Source: Immundisolibacter sp049322795
GTDB taxonomy: Bacteria; Pseudomonadota; Gammaproteobacteria; Immundisolibacterales; Immundisolibacteraceae
Direction of reading: 5' to 3'
Length of the DNA stretch: 64,000 bases
Assembly: GCA_049322795.1 (NCBI GenBank)
Contig: JBMOQH010000016.1
Location: forward strand, 62,001 to 126,000
This document shows, piece after piece, positions 1 through 11,746 of the stretch (positions within the stretch are counted from its first letter, which is position 1; each line of letters opens with the position of its first letter). The position numbers were made by a program, and so were the translations under genes. The notes below the pieces were generated by a model. The model saw only the letters and a program-made list of their open reading frames with translations, did not search any database and was not told where the DNA came from.

Positions 1-196
1 TGGCCGGAATGCCCATCAGCGCGCGCAGGTCGGCCTCGGCCTGGTGCTGAATCTCGATGAACTCCTTGCCGCGATGGCTCATCTCCATCACCGACATGCC
101 GCTGCCGTGCCAGTCGAGCAGTTCGTCCCGCACCTGCGCCAGCACGGGCTCGGGCAACACCGCCGGACCGGCGCTGAAGTTGTATACGCGTGCCAT
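1..196 (-). CDS. serC: Phosphoserine aminotransferase, N-terminal part
   Basis: PLP enzyme that converts 3-phosphohydroxypyruvate and glutamate to phosphoserine and 2-oxoglutarate in serine synthesis; it also serves pyridoxine synthesis. Only the first 65 codons are present because the gene runs off the left edge of the window. The translated start MARVYNFSAGPAVLPEPVL and the following HGSGMSVMEMSHRG stretch are the diagnostic N-terminus of SerC. The ATG lies at 194–196, only 41 bp after the gyrA stop on the same strand, so the two genes are probably co-transcribed. gyrA–serC is a common gammaproteobacterial order. Identification is secure; nothing can be said about the rest of the protein. 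Confidence 0.95.
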   Translation of the reverse strand, partial: MARVYNFSAGPAVLPEPVLAQVRDELLDWHGSGMSVMEMSHRGKEFIEIQHQAEADLRALMGIPA

Positions 197-237
197 CGTC
201 GTCTCCGTGTCGGGCCGCCGGGCGGCGGCCGGGTCAA

Positions 238-2871
<2,634 letters not shown>

Positions 2872-3086
2872 GCTGTCGCCAAACTGGGAAATGGAGGCGG
2901 GATGCCGGCGGGGGTCCCGGCGGGACGGCGGGCCATGTCAGTGACGGCTGGGGACGTCGGCACGGGCGGCGAAACCCGGCGCCAGCGGCCAGGAAATGGC
3001 CCTTTGGCGCGGCGCGGATTCTAGCACAGCGACCCCGTGCCCCCCGGCGCCGATGCCGTCCGGGCCAGCGACTGCGCGGCGTAGCG

Positions 3087-4295
3087 TCAGCGCAGGAAGT
3101 TGAACAGCGACAGATTGGCCAGTCGGCTGAAGGTTTCCTGCACCGCCTGCAGGGCGGTCAGGTTCTTGGCGAGCTCGGTCGCGGCTTCGGCGTAGTCCAG
3201 ATCGCGCAGATTCGACAGGGCCTGTTCGAGCTGCAACTGGACGCCGGCGCCCGCGTCGGCGGCCACCTCGGCCGCTTTCATGCGCGAGCCGACATCGGCC
3301 CGCACCGACGAGACATGCAGCAGTTGCTGGTCGAGCGCCTCGAGCGAGCGGTTCAGCTGATTGACCTGCACCGCCTGCTGCTGCGGCGTGCCCACCGGCA
3401 TGCTCAGCGCGGCCGCAATCTCGCTCAGCGTGGCGAACATGTCCTGGCGACCCGCCGGACGCACGGTCAGCGTGTCGCCATTGGCCGGCGTGCCGGAGGT
3501 GGTGAGCGTGGCGCCGTTGAAGCTGAGCGTGTCACCCGCGACGTAGGGGAGGCCAGTCGCCACCGGCCCGGAGACAACACCGGTCACGCTGTAGGTCATG
3601 CTGCCGTCCAGGGCAACGCTGAAGGTCACGGTGTAGTCGTCTGGCACGAACGCGCCCACCACGGACGTCGCGCCGACCAGCAGTGTGCCGGCGTTGGCGG
3701 GACCGGCAGCGGCCGTGAAACTGCCGTTGCCGGCGCGCGCGCCGGCGAACACGGTAGAACCCGTATCGGCGATGGCGATGCTGTTGCCGGGGCCGATTTC
3801 GAGCATGCGCTGCCCGCCATCGCCGACGTATTTCACCGCGCCGCCGCTTTCCGTGAACGGTGGCGCGCCGACGCTGTACCCGGCGAACAGGTGCTCGCCG
3901 TCGGCGCCGCGACTGTTGGCCAGCGACATCAGCTGCCCGCGCAGCGCCAGCACCTCGGTCGCCAGCGCGGTACGCGACTGCACCGACTGCGCGCCCGACA
4001 TGCCCTGCAGGGTCAGCTCACGCACCTGCTGCAACACGTCGCCCACGCTGGCGAGCGCTCCTTCCTCGGCCGCCAGGGCGGCATTGGCGCGGTTCACGGT
4101 GGCATCGAACGCGGCGCTGGTCGCCAGCGCCGCCTCGAATCGGCTGACGGTGGCCGCGCCGGCCGGATCGGCCACCGGGTTGTCGAATTTCAGGCCGCTG
4201 CCGAGCTGGCGCTGCACCTGCGCGACCTGGCCCTCACGCTGCTGCATGCTGGCCAGGCTGCGGGCGAAAAAATCCGCTGTGGAGACACGCATCAT
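3087..4295 (-). CDS. flgL: Flagellar hook-filament junction protein FlgL (HAP3)
   Basis: Last of the two junction proteins that join the hook to the flagellin filament; exported by the flagellar type III apparatus and assembled outside the cell. The N-terminus MMRVSTADFFARSLASMQ and the flagellin-like LGSGLKFDNPVADPAGA stretch are typical, as is the C-terminal helical SRLANLSLFNFL end. At 402 residues it is within the family range (300–420); the central 180–300 segment is a variable surface domain. Its start overlaps the flgK stop (TGATG at 4293–4297), so translation is coupled. It is the last gene of the flg operon; gyrA begins about 215 bp further on. Confidence 0.95.
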   Translation of the reverse strand: MMRVSTADFFARSLASMQQREGQVAQVQRQLGSGLKFDNPVADPAGAATVSRFEAALATSAAFDATVNRANAALAAEEGALASVGDVLQQVRELTLQGMSGAQSVQSRTALATEVLALRGQLMSLANSRGADGEHLFAGYSVGAPPFTESGGAVKYVGDGGQRMLEIGPGNSIAIADTGSTVFAGARAGNGSFTAAAGPANAGTLLVGATSVVGAFVPDDYTVTFSVALDGSMTYSVTGVVSGPVATGLPYVAGDTLSFNGATLTTSGTPANGDTLTVRPAGRQDMFATLSEIAAALSMPVGTPQQQAVQVNQLNRSLEALDQQLLHVSSVRADVGSRMKAAEVAADAGAGVQLQLEQALSNLRDLDYAEAATELAKNLTALQAVQETFSRLANLSLFNFLR

Positions 4296-6205
4296 CAGTT
4301 GGCCACCGCGTTCAGAAGGCTGGAGAAGATGACGTTGCTGATGGCGATGACCTGCGCCGCCGCCTGGTAGGCCTGTTGCAACTGCACCAGGTTGGCGGCC
4401 TCCTCGTCGAGGTTGACGCCGGCCACCGCCTCGCGCGCGGCGGTGGCCTGATCGACCAGCACCTGACGGGCGTCGGCACCGATGCGCGCCTGTTGCCCGG
4501 CGCTGCCGACCCGCGCCAGAAGACCGCCATAACTGGTCAGCGCGCTGGCGCGCCCGCCTTCCAGCGCCTGCAGCGACTCCTGCCCGGCCAGCGCCTGGGC
4601 GTTGCGGCCATCGCCGCTGCCGCCGACATTCGGCTCGACGCGAAACACGTCGCCGACCGCCGGCTGGCCGTCCAGACGCACGCTCCAGCCGTTGTAGCTC
4701 AGCGTGGCGCCGGCGGCCGGGTCGTAGGTCAAACCGGTCGCCGGCAACCCGACACCCGGACCGATGACATCGAACGTGGTGGCGGACGTGAAGGTGATGG
4801 TGACCGGATTGAGCAGATCGCCGGGGGTGCTTGGCAGCGACACGGCACTCGGCACGCCAAGCCGGCCGCTGCCGATGTTGCCGGCGTCGGCGGCACCGCG
4901 CACCGGCCCGGCCAGTGCCAGACGGGCCGGATCGCTCACCACCAGCGTGAGTTGGCGCGCCGCGTCGCCGGTGGGGTCGATGAGGAAACTGTCGCCGACG
5001 TTCATTGACCCGGAAGTGAGGCTCAGCGTGACGCCGTCCACCGTTTCAGGTGCGCCCGGGAAGCTGCTCAGCGAGAACACCTTGCCGTCGCTCTGACGCG
5101 TCAGGGTGTAGCCGCCAGTGCCGCGCGCCAGCACGTACCGGCTGTCGGTGAGGCCCGCCAGGTCGCTGATGCGGGCATCGACCACGCCGGTGCCGGTATT
5201 GGCGCCGCTGCCCAGCACGCGCGGCGCGGTGCCGAGATCGCTCCACAGCAGACCGCCGAGATCGCCGTAAGCGTCCATGCCCAGCGCGTGCTGTTCGTTG
5301 GCCGTCATGGCAAGACTGGTCACCACCCGCCCCACGGAAGCGCGCGTCGGGTCCAGCACCTGCCGGCGAAAATCGAGCAGGCCGCCGAGCTCGCCGCCGC
5401 TCATCTGCTCGGTCACCATCCCGGAGCCGCTCGATCCGGTGAAATAGATTTCCGGCCGGGACGCGTCGTAAAGCCCGCCGCCGACGCTGAGCGGAAAGGC
5501 CTGCGTGCCGGTCACCAGCGACTGACCGGTGCCGATCATCACGTTCACCGTGCCGTCGCCCTGCGGCACGGTCTGCACCGCGATCTTGGTGGCCAGCTGT
5601 CCGATCAGCCGATCACGGCTGTCGAGCAGGTCGTTGGCGGGCGCCGTGCCGGAGCTGGCGATGCGCCGGTTGACGTCGGCGATCTGCCCGGCGAGCGCGC
5701 TGATCTCGCTCACGGTGGCGCTGATGCGGCCGTTGATCTCCTGCTCCAGCGAGCCGAAGGTGCCGTCCAGGATGCGCACCCGGGTCGCCAGCGTCTGCAT
5801 GCTGGACAGCGCCGCCTGACGCGCCGCGGCGTCCTGCGGCGAGGCCGACACGGTGCGCAGCGCGGCGTAGTAGTCGGACAGGGCCCCCTGCAGACTGGAC
5901 GAGGCGTCCGACAGCGGCGCGCCGAGACGCGCGCTCAGATCAGCCACTGTTTGCAGGCTTTTCTGCGCCCCTGTCTGCCCCCACAGCTCGGTGTTGACGA
6001 AGCTGTCGTAAGAGCGCCGCACCGTGGCCACCTGCACGCCATTGCCGAGGAAGCTGCCGCCCAGGAACTGCGCCGAAGCCGGCGTCAACTCGGCGCGCTG
6101 ACGGCTGTAACCGTCGGTGGCGACGTTGGCGATGTTGTGCGAGGTCACGTCGAGCTGGCGCTGGAAAGCCAGCAGCCCCGACACGCCGATGTTCAGCGAA
6201 TTCAT
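4295..6205 (-). CDS. flgK: Flagellar hook-filament junction protein FlgK (HAP1)
   Basis: First junction protein placed on the completed hook. The N-terminus has the rod/hook family signature SHNIANVATDGYSRQRAEL, and the C-terminus has the matching heptad-rich NLVQLQQAYQAAAQVI helix that packs against it in the filament. Its 636 residues are slightly longer than E. coli FlgK (547); the extra length is in the Gly/Thr-rich middle that forms the outer domain. The start overlaps the end of flgJ by 4 bp (ATGA). Together with flgL it closes the operon. Substrates of this kind depend on the FlgN chaperone encoded at 14.8 kb. Confidence 0.95.
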   Translation of the reverse strand: MNSLNIGVSGLLAFQRQLDVTSHNIANVATDGYSRQRAELTPASAQFLGGSFLGNGVQVATVRRSYDSFVNTELWGQTGAQKSLQTVADLSARLGAPLSDASSSLQGALSDYYAALRTVSASPQDAAARQAALSSMQTLATRVRILDGTFGSLEQEINGRISATVSEISALAGQIADVNRRIASSGTAPANDLLDSRDRLIGQLATKIAVQTVPQGDGTVNVMIGTGQSLVTGTQAFPLSVGGGLYDASRPEIYFTGSSGSGMVTEQMSGGELGGLLDFRRQVLDPTRASVGRVVTSLAMTANEQHALGMDAYGDLGGLLWSDLGTAPRVLGSGANTGTGVVDARISDLAGLTDSRYVLARGTGGYTLTRQSDGKVFSLSSFPGAPETVDGVTLSLTSGSMNVGDSFLIDPTGDAARQLTLVVSDPARLALAGPVRGAADAGNIGSGRLGVPSAVSLPSTPGDLLNPVTITFTSATTFDVIGPGVGLPATGLTYDPAAGATLSYNGWSVRLDGQPAVGDVFRVEPNVGGSGDGRNAQALAGQESLQALEGGRASALTSYGGLLARVGSAGQQARIGADARQVLVDQATAAREAVAGVNLDEEAANLVQLQQAYQAAAQVIAISNVIFSSLLNAVAN

Positions 6206-7095
6206 GCCCGTGCTCCGAGGGAGGCCATGTCACCCAGGTCGGCCAGCAGCGGGCTGCCCATGACGCCCAGAATCTTGCGGGCGTAGGCCGGGTCGGTGGC
6301 GTAACCGGCGGCCTGCAGGCCGTGCGCGAAACCGGCGGCGTCGCCGGCCGCCAGTGCCTGCCGATAGCGCGGGTTCTCGGTGAGAAAGCGCGCGTAGTCG
6401 TCAAAGGCCTCGGCCCAGGAACCGTAGGCACGAAAGTCCGCCGTCTCGCGCTGGAGCGCGCCGTCGCGGAACTCGAGCGTCGGCACGCGCGCCACCGCGC
6501 CGCCCCAGCCGTGCGACTTGATGCCGAACAGGTTGTAGCTCGGGCTGCCGTCGGCAGTGCGCGCCACGCGCTCGCCCCAGCCGGTTTCGAGCGCCGCCTG
6601 CGCCAGGATCACCCGCCCGTCGACGCCGAGCGCCTGCCCGACGCGCTGCGCGTGCGGCCACAGCTCGGTGACAAAGGCGCTCTGCGAATCGAAACCGGCC
6701 GCGCCGGTCGTTGCCGGCGTGAGCGACGGGCGGCCCAGCGGCGCCAGGCCGACCAGACCGCGGGGCAGGCCCAGCGGACCCGAAGCCGCCGCGTTGGCAG
6801 GCGCCGGGGCACCGCCCACCGCGCCGGCGATGGCTTTGCCAAAACCCAGGCCACCGTGCTGGCTGAGCTCGACCGCCAGCTGGCGGTGCAGCAGGTCGCG
6901 GTACATCTCGGCCTGCGGGCCGTCCAGCAGGCCCTGCCCGAGACCGCTGCCGCGCATCGTCTTGAGCAGCTCGCCCAGGAACAGCGCCTCCGCCTGCTGG
7001 GCGATCTGCGGCGCGGCCGCGGCGGCATCCGCGCGGGCGGCGCGCCGCAGGTCGGCCAGACCGTTCGGGTCGGTGTAGACGGCGCCGGGCAGCAT
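6202..7095 (-). CDS. flgJ: Flagellar rod assembly protein / peptidoglycan hydrolase FlgJ
   Basis: Bifunctional rod cap and muramidase that lets the flagellar rod pass through the cell wall. 297 residues. Residues 1–100 form the rod-binding domain (AEALFLGELLKTMRGSGLG, then EMYRDLLHRQLAVELSQ). After a Pro/Ala/Gly linker the C-terminal half is a glucosaminidase domain, with the likely catalytic Glu in AALETGWGE and the conserved NLFGIKS motif, ending in YATDPAYARKI. The start at 7095 overlaps the flgI stop (TGATG). A much longer open frame extends upstream through flgI but is a GC-rich shadow; the true start is fixed by the rod domain and the overlap. Confidence 0.93.
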   Translation of the reverse strand: MLPGAVYTDPNGLADLRRAARADAAAAAPQIAQQAEALFLGELLKTMRGSGLGQGLLDGPQAEMYRDLLHRQLAVELSQHGGLGFGKAIAGAVGGAPAPANAAASGPLGLPRGLVGLAPLGRPSLTPATTGAAGFDSQSAFVTELWPHAQRVGQALGVDGRVILAQAALETGWGERVARTADGSPSYNLFGIKSHGWGGAVARVPTLEFRDGALQRETADFRAYGSWAEAFDDYARFLTENPRYRQALAAGDAAGFAHGLQAAGYATDPAYARKILGVMGSPLLADLGDMASLGARA

Positions 7096-8189
7096 CAGAT
7101 CACCACCAGCTCCGCGCGCAGGGCACCCGCCTCGCGCAGCGCTTCGAGGATCGCCACCAGGTCCGACGGTCCGGCGCCGACGCGGTTCACGGCCTCCACC
7201 ACCTGCGCCAGCGTGACCGCCGGGCCGAACAGGAACATCGGTTTCTTTTCCTCGGCCACCTCGATCTCGCTGCGCGGCGTGACCACCGTCTCGCCGCGCG
7301 AGAACGGTGCCGGCTGGCTGACGTCGGCGCGCTCGGCGATGGTGACGGTGAGGCTGCCGTGCGACACCGCGGCCGGCGACACGCGCACCTCGCCACCCAT
7401 CACCACCGTGCCGGTGCGGGTGTTGATGACCACCCGCGCCGCGGCGACCGCCGGCTCCACGTCGATGTTCTCGATGATGGACACGAAGGCGACGCGCTGC
7501 TGCGGGTCCAGCGGTGCGCGCACGTCGATGGCGGTGGCGTCGCGGCTGACCGCCGTGCCGGCACCGAAACTGCGGTTGATGGCCTGCGTGACGCGGCTGG
7601 CGGTGGTGAAGTCCGCGCGATTGAGTTGCAGCGTGAGCGAGTCGCCCTCGGCGAACGGGCTGATGACTTCGCGCTCCACCGTGGCGCCGGCCGGGATCAG
7701 GCCGGCGCTCGGCACGTTGACGCTGATCTTCGAGCCGTCCGCGCCCGACACGCCCAGACCACCGACCGCCACCGAGCCCTGCGCCATGGCGTACACCTGC
7801 CCGTCGGCGCCCTTGAGCGGACTCAGCAGCAGGCTGCCGCCGCGCAGGCTCTTGGCGTTGCCGAGCGACGACACGGTGACGTCGATGGTCTGACCGACGC
7901 GGGCGAACGGCGGCAGGGTGGCGTGCACCACCACGGCGGCGACGTTCTTCAGCTGCGGGTTGACGTTCGGCGGCACCACCACGCCGAACTGCGCCAGCAT
8001 GTTGCGGATGCTCTGGATGGTGAACGGCGTCTGGCTGGTCTGGTCGCCGGTGCCGTCCAGACCCACCACCAGGCCGTAGCCGATCAGCTGGTTGTTGCGC
8101 ACGCCGGCGATGCCGGCCAGATCCTTGATGCGCTCGGCGCCGGCCGGCGCGGCGGCCAGCAGCAGCAGGGCAATCAGCAGGCGCTTCAT
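7095..8189 (-). CDS. flgI: Flagellar P-ring protein FlgI
   Basis: Periplasmic protein that polymerises into the P ring, the bushing of the flagellar rod in the peptidoglycan layer. 364 residues, as in the family. A Sec signal peptide (MKRLLIALLLLAAAPAGA) is followed by ERIKDLAGIAGVRNNQLIGY, the strongly conserved mature N-terminus. Further conserved blocks are GDQTSQTPFTIQSIRNMLAQ and PPNVNPQLKNVAAVVVHA. It lies between flgH (18 bp gap) and flgJ (overlap). Presence of both P- and L-ring genes shows a Gram-negative envelope. Confidence 0.97.
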   Translation of the reverse strand: MKRLLIALLLLAAAPAGAERIKDLAGIAGVRNNQLIGYGLVVGLDGTGDQTSQTPFTIQSIRNMLAQFGVVVPPNVNPQLKNVAAVVVHATLPPFARVGQTIDVTVSSLGNAKSLRGGSLLLSPLKGADGQVYAMAQGSVAVGGLGVSGADGSKISVNVPSAGLIPAGATVEREVISPFAEGDSLTLQLNRADFTTASRVTQAINRSFGAGTAVSRDATAIDVRAPLDPQQRVAFVSIIENIDVEPAVAAARVVINTRTGTVVMGGEVRVSPAAVSHGSLTVTIAERADVSQPAPFSRGETVVTPRSEIEVAEEKKPMFLFGPAVTLAQVVEAVNRVGAGPSDLVAILEALREAGALRAELVVI

Positions 8190-8207
8190 GGGCGGCGTCC
8201 TCGAAAC

Positions 8208-8924
8208 TCAGAAGGGGAAGATGGCGCTGGCAAAGAAGCGCGCCAGCCAGCCCATGACGTTGGAGTCGTTGATGGCGCCCTTGCCGGTGTAGGCGATGCG
8301 GGCGTCGGCCACCTGCGTCGACAGCACGGTGTTGTCCGGGCGGATGTCGGCCGGGCGCACGATGCCGGAGATCTGCACGTACTCCTCGCCCTGGTTGAGC
8401 TTGAGCCACTTCTCGCCGCGCACCATGAGGTTGCCGTTCGGCTGCACCTGCGCCACCGTCACCGTGACGCGACCACTCAGACTGTTGCTCTGGCTGCTGT
8501 TGCCGGAACCGGCGAAGTCGCGCTCGGCCTGCAGGCTGGTGCCAAGACCATTGCCACTGTGGCTTTCCAGCGGCAGGAAGTTCGGCGTGCCGAACTGCAC
8601 CGGCGAGCCGAGCAGGGTGGGGTTGGTGATGTCGGTGTCGTTCTTCTTGCTGGTGGCGGTCTTGGCGGCCTTGCTGGCGCTGGTTTCCTCGACCAGCACC
8701 ACGGTCAGCACGTCGCCCGGCCGGCGCGGCTTGACGTCCTCGAACAGATACAGCGTGTTGCCCGGCTGATAGGCCGCCTGGTAGATGCCGCCGCTGGGTC
8801 GCGGCGGCGCGACCGGCGCCGGCTCCGGGTAGGTGGCGGCGAAGTCCGGGTCCGGCTTGTGCTGTGCGCCGGCACAGCCGCCGAGCAGCAGCAGCGACAT
8901 CCAGACCAGGGTGGAGCGGATCAT
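8208..8924 (-). CDS. flgH: Flagellar L-ring lipoprotein FlgH
   Basis: Outer-membrane lipoprotein that forms the L ring. 238 residues. The N-terminus MIRSTLVWMSLLLLGGC ends in a lipobox (LLGGC), so Cys17 should be lipidated. The characteristic segment DVKPRRPGDVLTVVLVEET follows, and near the end comes ISGIVRPADIRPDNTVLSTQ and MGWLARFFASAIFPF, both family hallmarks. The gene sits 10 bp downstream of flgG and 18 bp upstream of flgI on the same strand, in the standard order. Confidence 0.97.
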   Translation of the reverse strand: MIRSTLVWMSLLLLGGCAGAQHKPDPDFAATYPEPAPVAPPRPSGGIYQAAYQPGNTLYLFEDVKPRRPGDVLTVVLVEETSASKAAKTATSKKNDTDITNPTLLGSPVQFGTPNFLPLESHSGNGLGTSLQAERDFAGSGNSSQSNSLSGRVTVTVAQVQPNGNLMVRGEKWLKLNQGEEYVQISGIVRPADIRPDNTVLSTQVADARIAYTGKGAINDSNVMGWLARFFASAIFPF

Positions 8925-8934
8925 GGCGACACCG

Positions 8935-9720
8935 TCACAGGTTGTTGGTGACGAACTGAAGCATCTGATCGGCGCTCTGGATCGCCTTCGAGTTCATCTC
9001 GTAGGCGCGCTGCGTCTCGATCATGTTCACCAGCTCCTCGGCGATGTTGACGTTGGAGCTCTCGACCGAACCCTGCGTGAGCGTGCCAAGGCCGTTCAGG
9101 CCCGGCGTGCCGGTCTGCGGCGCGCCGCTGGCGCCGGATTCGAGCAGCAGGTTCTGGCCGATCGCCTGCAAGCCCGCCGGGTTGATGAAGTTGCTCAGTT
9201 GCAGGCTGCCGATCTGGGTGGCCGCGTTCGAGCCCGGCAGCAGCGCCGAGACCGTGCCGTCCGAGCCGACGGTGACGCTGAGCGTGCCCTCCGGCACGCT
9301 GATGGCCGGCTGCACCTGATAACCGGACGCGGTGACCAGCTGGCCGTCCTGATTGACCTGAAAGCTGCCGTCGCGCGTGTAGGCGAGGCTGCCGTCCGGC
9401 ATCAGCACCTGGAAGAAACCCTTGCCCTGCACGGCCAGATCGAACGTGTTGCCGGTGTTCACCAGCTTGCCCTGGGCGTGCAGCTTCTCGGTGGCCACCA
9501 CGCGCACGCCGGTGCCGAGCGAGAAGCCGCTCGGCAGCTGGGTGTCCTGCGTGGAACTGGCGCCGACCTGGCTGATGTTCTGGTACAGCAGGTCCTCGAA
9601 CACCGCCCGCTCGCGCTTGAAGCCGGTGGTGTTGACGTTGGCGATGTTGTTCGACACCACCTCCATGCGCGCCTGCTGCGCGTCGAGGCCGGTCTTGGCG
9701 ATCCACAGGGCCTGGTTCAT
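8935..9720 (-). CDS. flgG: Flagellar distal rod protein FlgG
   Basis: Major distal rod subunit. 261 residues, the normal length. N-terminal rod/hook signature VVSNNIANVNTTGFKRERA, central KGFFQV and TRDGSFQVNQDGQLVT blocks, and C-terminal EELVNMIETQRAYEMNSKAI helix are all present. The start MNQALWIAKTGLDAQQ aligns with other FlgG proteins. It is 18 bp downstream of flgF and 10 bp upstream of flgH. An equally long open frame on the same strand in another register is a codon-bias shadow. Confidence 0.97.
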   Translation of the reverse strand: MNQALWIAKTGLDAQQARMEVVSNNIANVNTTGFKRERAVFEDLLYQNISQVGASSTQDTQLPSGFSLGTGVRVVATEKLHAQGKLVNTGNTFDLAVQGKGFFQVLMPDGSLAYTRDGSFQVNQDGQLVTASGYQVQPAISVPEGTLSVTVGSDGTVSALLPGSNAATQIGSLQLSNFINPAGLQAIGQNLLLESGASGAPQTGTPGLNGLGTLTQGSVESSNVNIAEELVNMIETQRAYEMNSKAIQSADQMLQFVTNNL

Positions 9721-9738
9721 GGCGGGACTTCCCTTGCG

Positions 9739-10482
9739 TTAACCGTTGAGTGAGAGCAGACGACTGCTGGCCTGGTCGGTTTTCTCGGCCGCCTGCATCA
9801 GGCGCACCTGCAGCTCGTACTGGCGGCTGGTCTCGATCATCTGCACCATGGCGCCGACGGCGCTCACGTTGCTGGTCTCGATCGCGCGCGGGGTGAGACC
9901 GATCGCCGCGTCCGGCGGCAGCACCGCGCCGTCCGCGGTGCGCAGCGTGCCGTCGCCGCCCTTGTGCAGGCCCTCGGCGGGCAGGCTGACCAGCTTGATG
10001 CGGCCAACCACTGCCTGCGCTTCCGGCCCCTGCCCGTCGGGCACCACTGACACGGTGCCGTCGCGCCCGATGCTGACGCTCTGGTACGGCGGCAGCAGCA
10101 GCGGTCCACCGTCGCCCAGCACCGGCTGCCCGGCGGCTGTCTCCAGCAGGCCGCTGGCGGCGACGCGCAGGTTGCCGGCGCGCGTGTAGGCCTCGCTGCC
10201 GTCGGCCGCCTGCACGGCGATCGCGCCCTGACCATCCACCGCCACATCGAGATCCCGCCCCGTCTGCTGGATGGCCCCGGCGCTGGCATCCAGCCCGGCA
10301 CCGGTGACCGGCGCGTAGACGCGGCTGTCCCAGCCGGCGCCCTCGAGCAGCGCCGCGCGACTCGCCAGCAGGTCGGCCTTGAAGCCCGCCGTGCTGGCGT
10401 TGGCCAGGTTGTTGGCGGCCACGGCCTGCGCGGTTTCGAGCCGCGCGGCGGTGGCGGACGCGATGTAGACGAGGCGGTCCAT
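9739..10482 (-). CDS. flgF: Flagellar proximal rod protein FlgF
   Basis: Minor rod subunit of the flagellum. 247 residues, normal for the family. The N-terminus MDRLVYIASATAARLETAQ and AVAANNLANASTAGFKADL carry the rod signature with the A-N-N-L-A-N variation typical of FlgF rather than FlgG. GRDLDVAVDGQGAIAV and the C-terminal MVQMIETSRQYELQVRLMQ complete the fold. It lies 6 bp after flgE and 18 bp before flgG on the same strand. Confidence 0.95.
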   Translation of the reverse strand: MDRLVYIASATAARLETAQAVAANNLANASTAGFKADLLASRAALLEGAGWDSRVYAPVTGAGLDASAGAIQQTGRDLDVAVDGQGAIAVQAADGSEAYTRAGNLRVAASGLLETAAGQPVLGDGGPLLLPPYQSVSIGRDGTVSVVPDGQGPEAQAVVGRIKLVSLPAEGLHKGGDGTLRTADGAVLPPDAAIGLTPRAIETSNVSAVGAMVQMIETSRQYELQVRLMQAAEKTDQASSRLLSLNG

Positions 10483-10488
10483 GGCCTA

Positions 10489-11712
10489 TCAGCGCAGGTT
10501 CATCAGCGACTGGGTGACCGCGTTTTCGGTCTGGATGACCTGGGCGTTCGCCTGGAAATTGCGCTGCGCCATGATCAGCTTGACCAGCTCCTCGGTCAGG
10601 TTGACGTTGGAGTCCTCCAGCGCGCCGGCCTGGATGGTACCCAGCCGCGCCGAGCCGCCGGTGCCGACCAGCGGGATGCCGGACGTGAAGGTCTCGATCC
10701 AGGAATTGTTTCCGGCTTGGCGCAGGCCCTGCGTGTTGGCGAAGTTGGCCATCGCCACCACCCCCTGCAGGCGCGACTGGCCGTTGGTGTAACGGGCAAA
10801 CACCTGGCCGGTCTCGTCGATCTGAATGGTCGCCAGCCGCCCGGTGGTGAAACCGTCCTGATCCAGCGCATTCACGCTGTAGGTGTCGCCGAACTGCGTG
10901 GTCGGCGTAGCGCCGGCGTAGTTGAGCGTCACTGCCATGGGGGCAGCGCCCGGTGGCGTGACCGACGCGTACGCCACTTGGCCGGATGCAGGGCTCGCGA
11001 TCTTGCCGTCGGTACCGAAGGTGAGCGTGCCGCTGACTGAGGGCGCGATCACGGCCCCGTCCATCATCAGGTGGGTGTCGTAGGTGTTCGCCGCCGTCTT
11101 GACGAAATACAGCACCGCGTCATGAGCGCCGCCCAAGGAGTCGTAGAAGGTCATCGAGCTCGAGTTGGTGTAGCTGCCGGCCACGTTCGGGTCGAACGGC
11201 GTCACCGCCACCACCGGCGCAGCGGCGCGCAGGTTGATGCCCACCGCGACGTTGCCGGTGGCGTTCGGCGGCACGTCGGAGGTGTCGATCTGCAACGGCA
11301 CCGGCGAGCCGGCCGGCGCGCCGCTGGCATCCACGTTGAACGACATCAGCTTCTGGCCGGCGCTGTTGGTGACGAAGCCGGACCGGTCGACGCCGAAGGC
11401 GCCAGCCCGCGAGTACACCTGACTGCCGTTGTCGTCGAGCAGGAAAAAGCCGCCGCCCGAGATGGCCAGGTCGAAGTTGTTGTTGGTCGACTTGATGTTG
11501 CCCTGGTCGAACTGCTGATTGATGGCCGCCGTGCGCACGCCGCGGCTTACCGCCAGCGACGACACGCCGAGGTTCGATCCGGTGAAGATGTCCGAGAACT
11601 CCGCGCGCGACTGCTTGAAGCCATTGGTGCTGACGTTTGCGATGTTGTTGCCCGCGATGTCGAGCTGCGTGGTGGCGGCGTTCAGACCGCTGATAGCCGT
11701 TTCGAAAGCCAT
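10489..11712 (-). CDS. flgE: Flagellar hook protein FlgE
   Basis: Structural subunit of the curved hook that acts as a universal joint. 407 residues (E. coli 402). N-terminal MAFETAISGLNAATTQLDIA followed by GNNIANVSTNGFKQSRAEF is the hook signature. The middle is a Thr/Ser/Gly-rich beta domain with DPNVAGSYTNSSSMTFYDS, where the short sequence motif SLGGAH is conserved in hook proteins. The end NLTEELVKLIMAQRNFQANA matches the C-terminal helix. It follows flgD by 34 bp and precedes flgF by 6 bp in the operon. Confidence 0.96.
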   Translation of the reverse strand: MAFETAISGLNAATTQLDIAGNNIANVSTNGFKQSRAEFSDIFTGSNLGVSSLAVSRGVRTAAINQQFDQGNIKSTNNNFDLAISGGGFFLLDDNGSQVYSRAGAFGVDRSGFVTNSAGQKLMSFNVDASGAPAGSPVPLQIDTSDVPPNATGNVAVGINLRAAAPVVAVTPFDPNVAGSYTNSSSMTFYDSLGGAHDAVLYFVKTAANTYDTHLMMDGAVIAPSVSGTLTFGTDGKIASPASGQVAYASVTPPGAAPMAVTLNYAGATPTTQFGDTYSVNALDQDGFTTGRLATIQIDETGQVFARYTNGQSRLQGVVAMANFANTQGLRQAGNNSWIETFTSGIPLVGTGGSARLGTIQAGALEDSNVNLTEELVKLIMAQRNFQANAQVIQTENAVTQSLMNLR

Positions 11713-11746
11713 GACTGTCTCCTGATTGATTGGCCCGCCGGGCCGC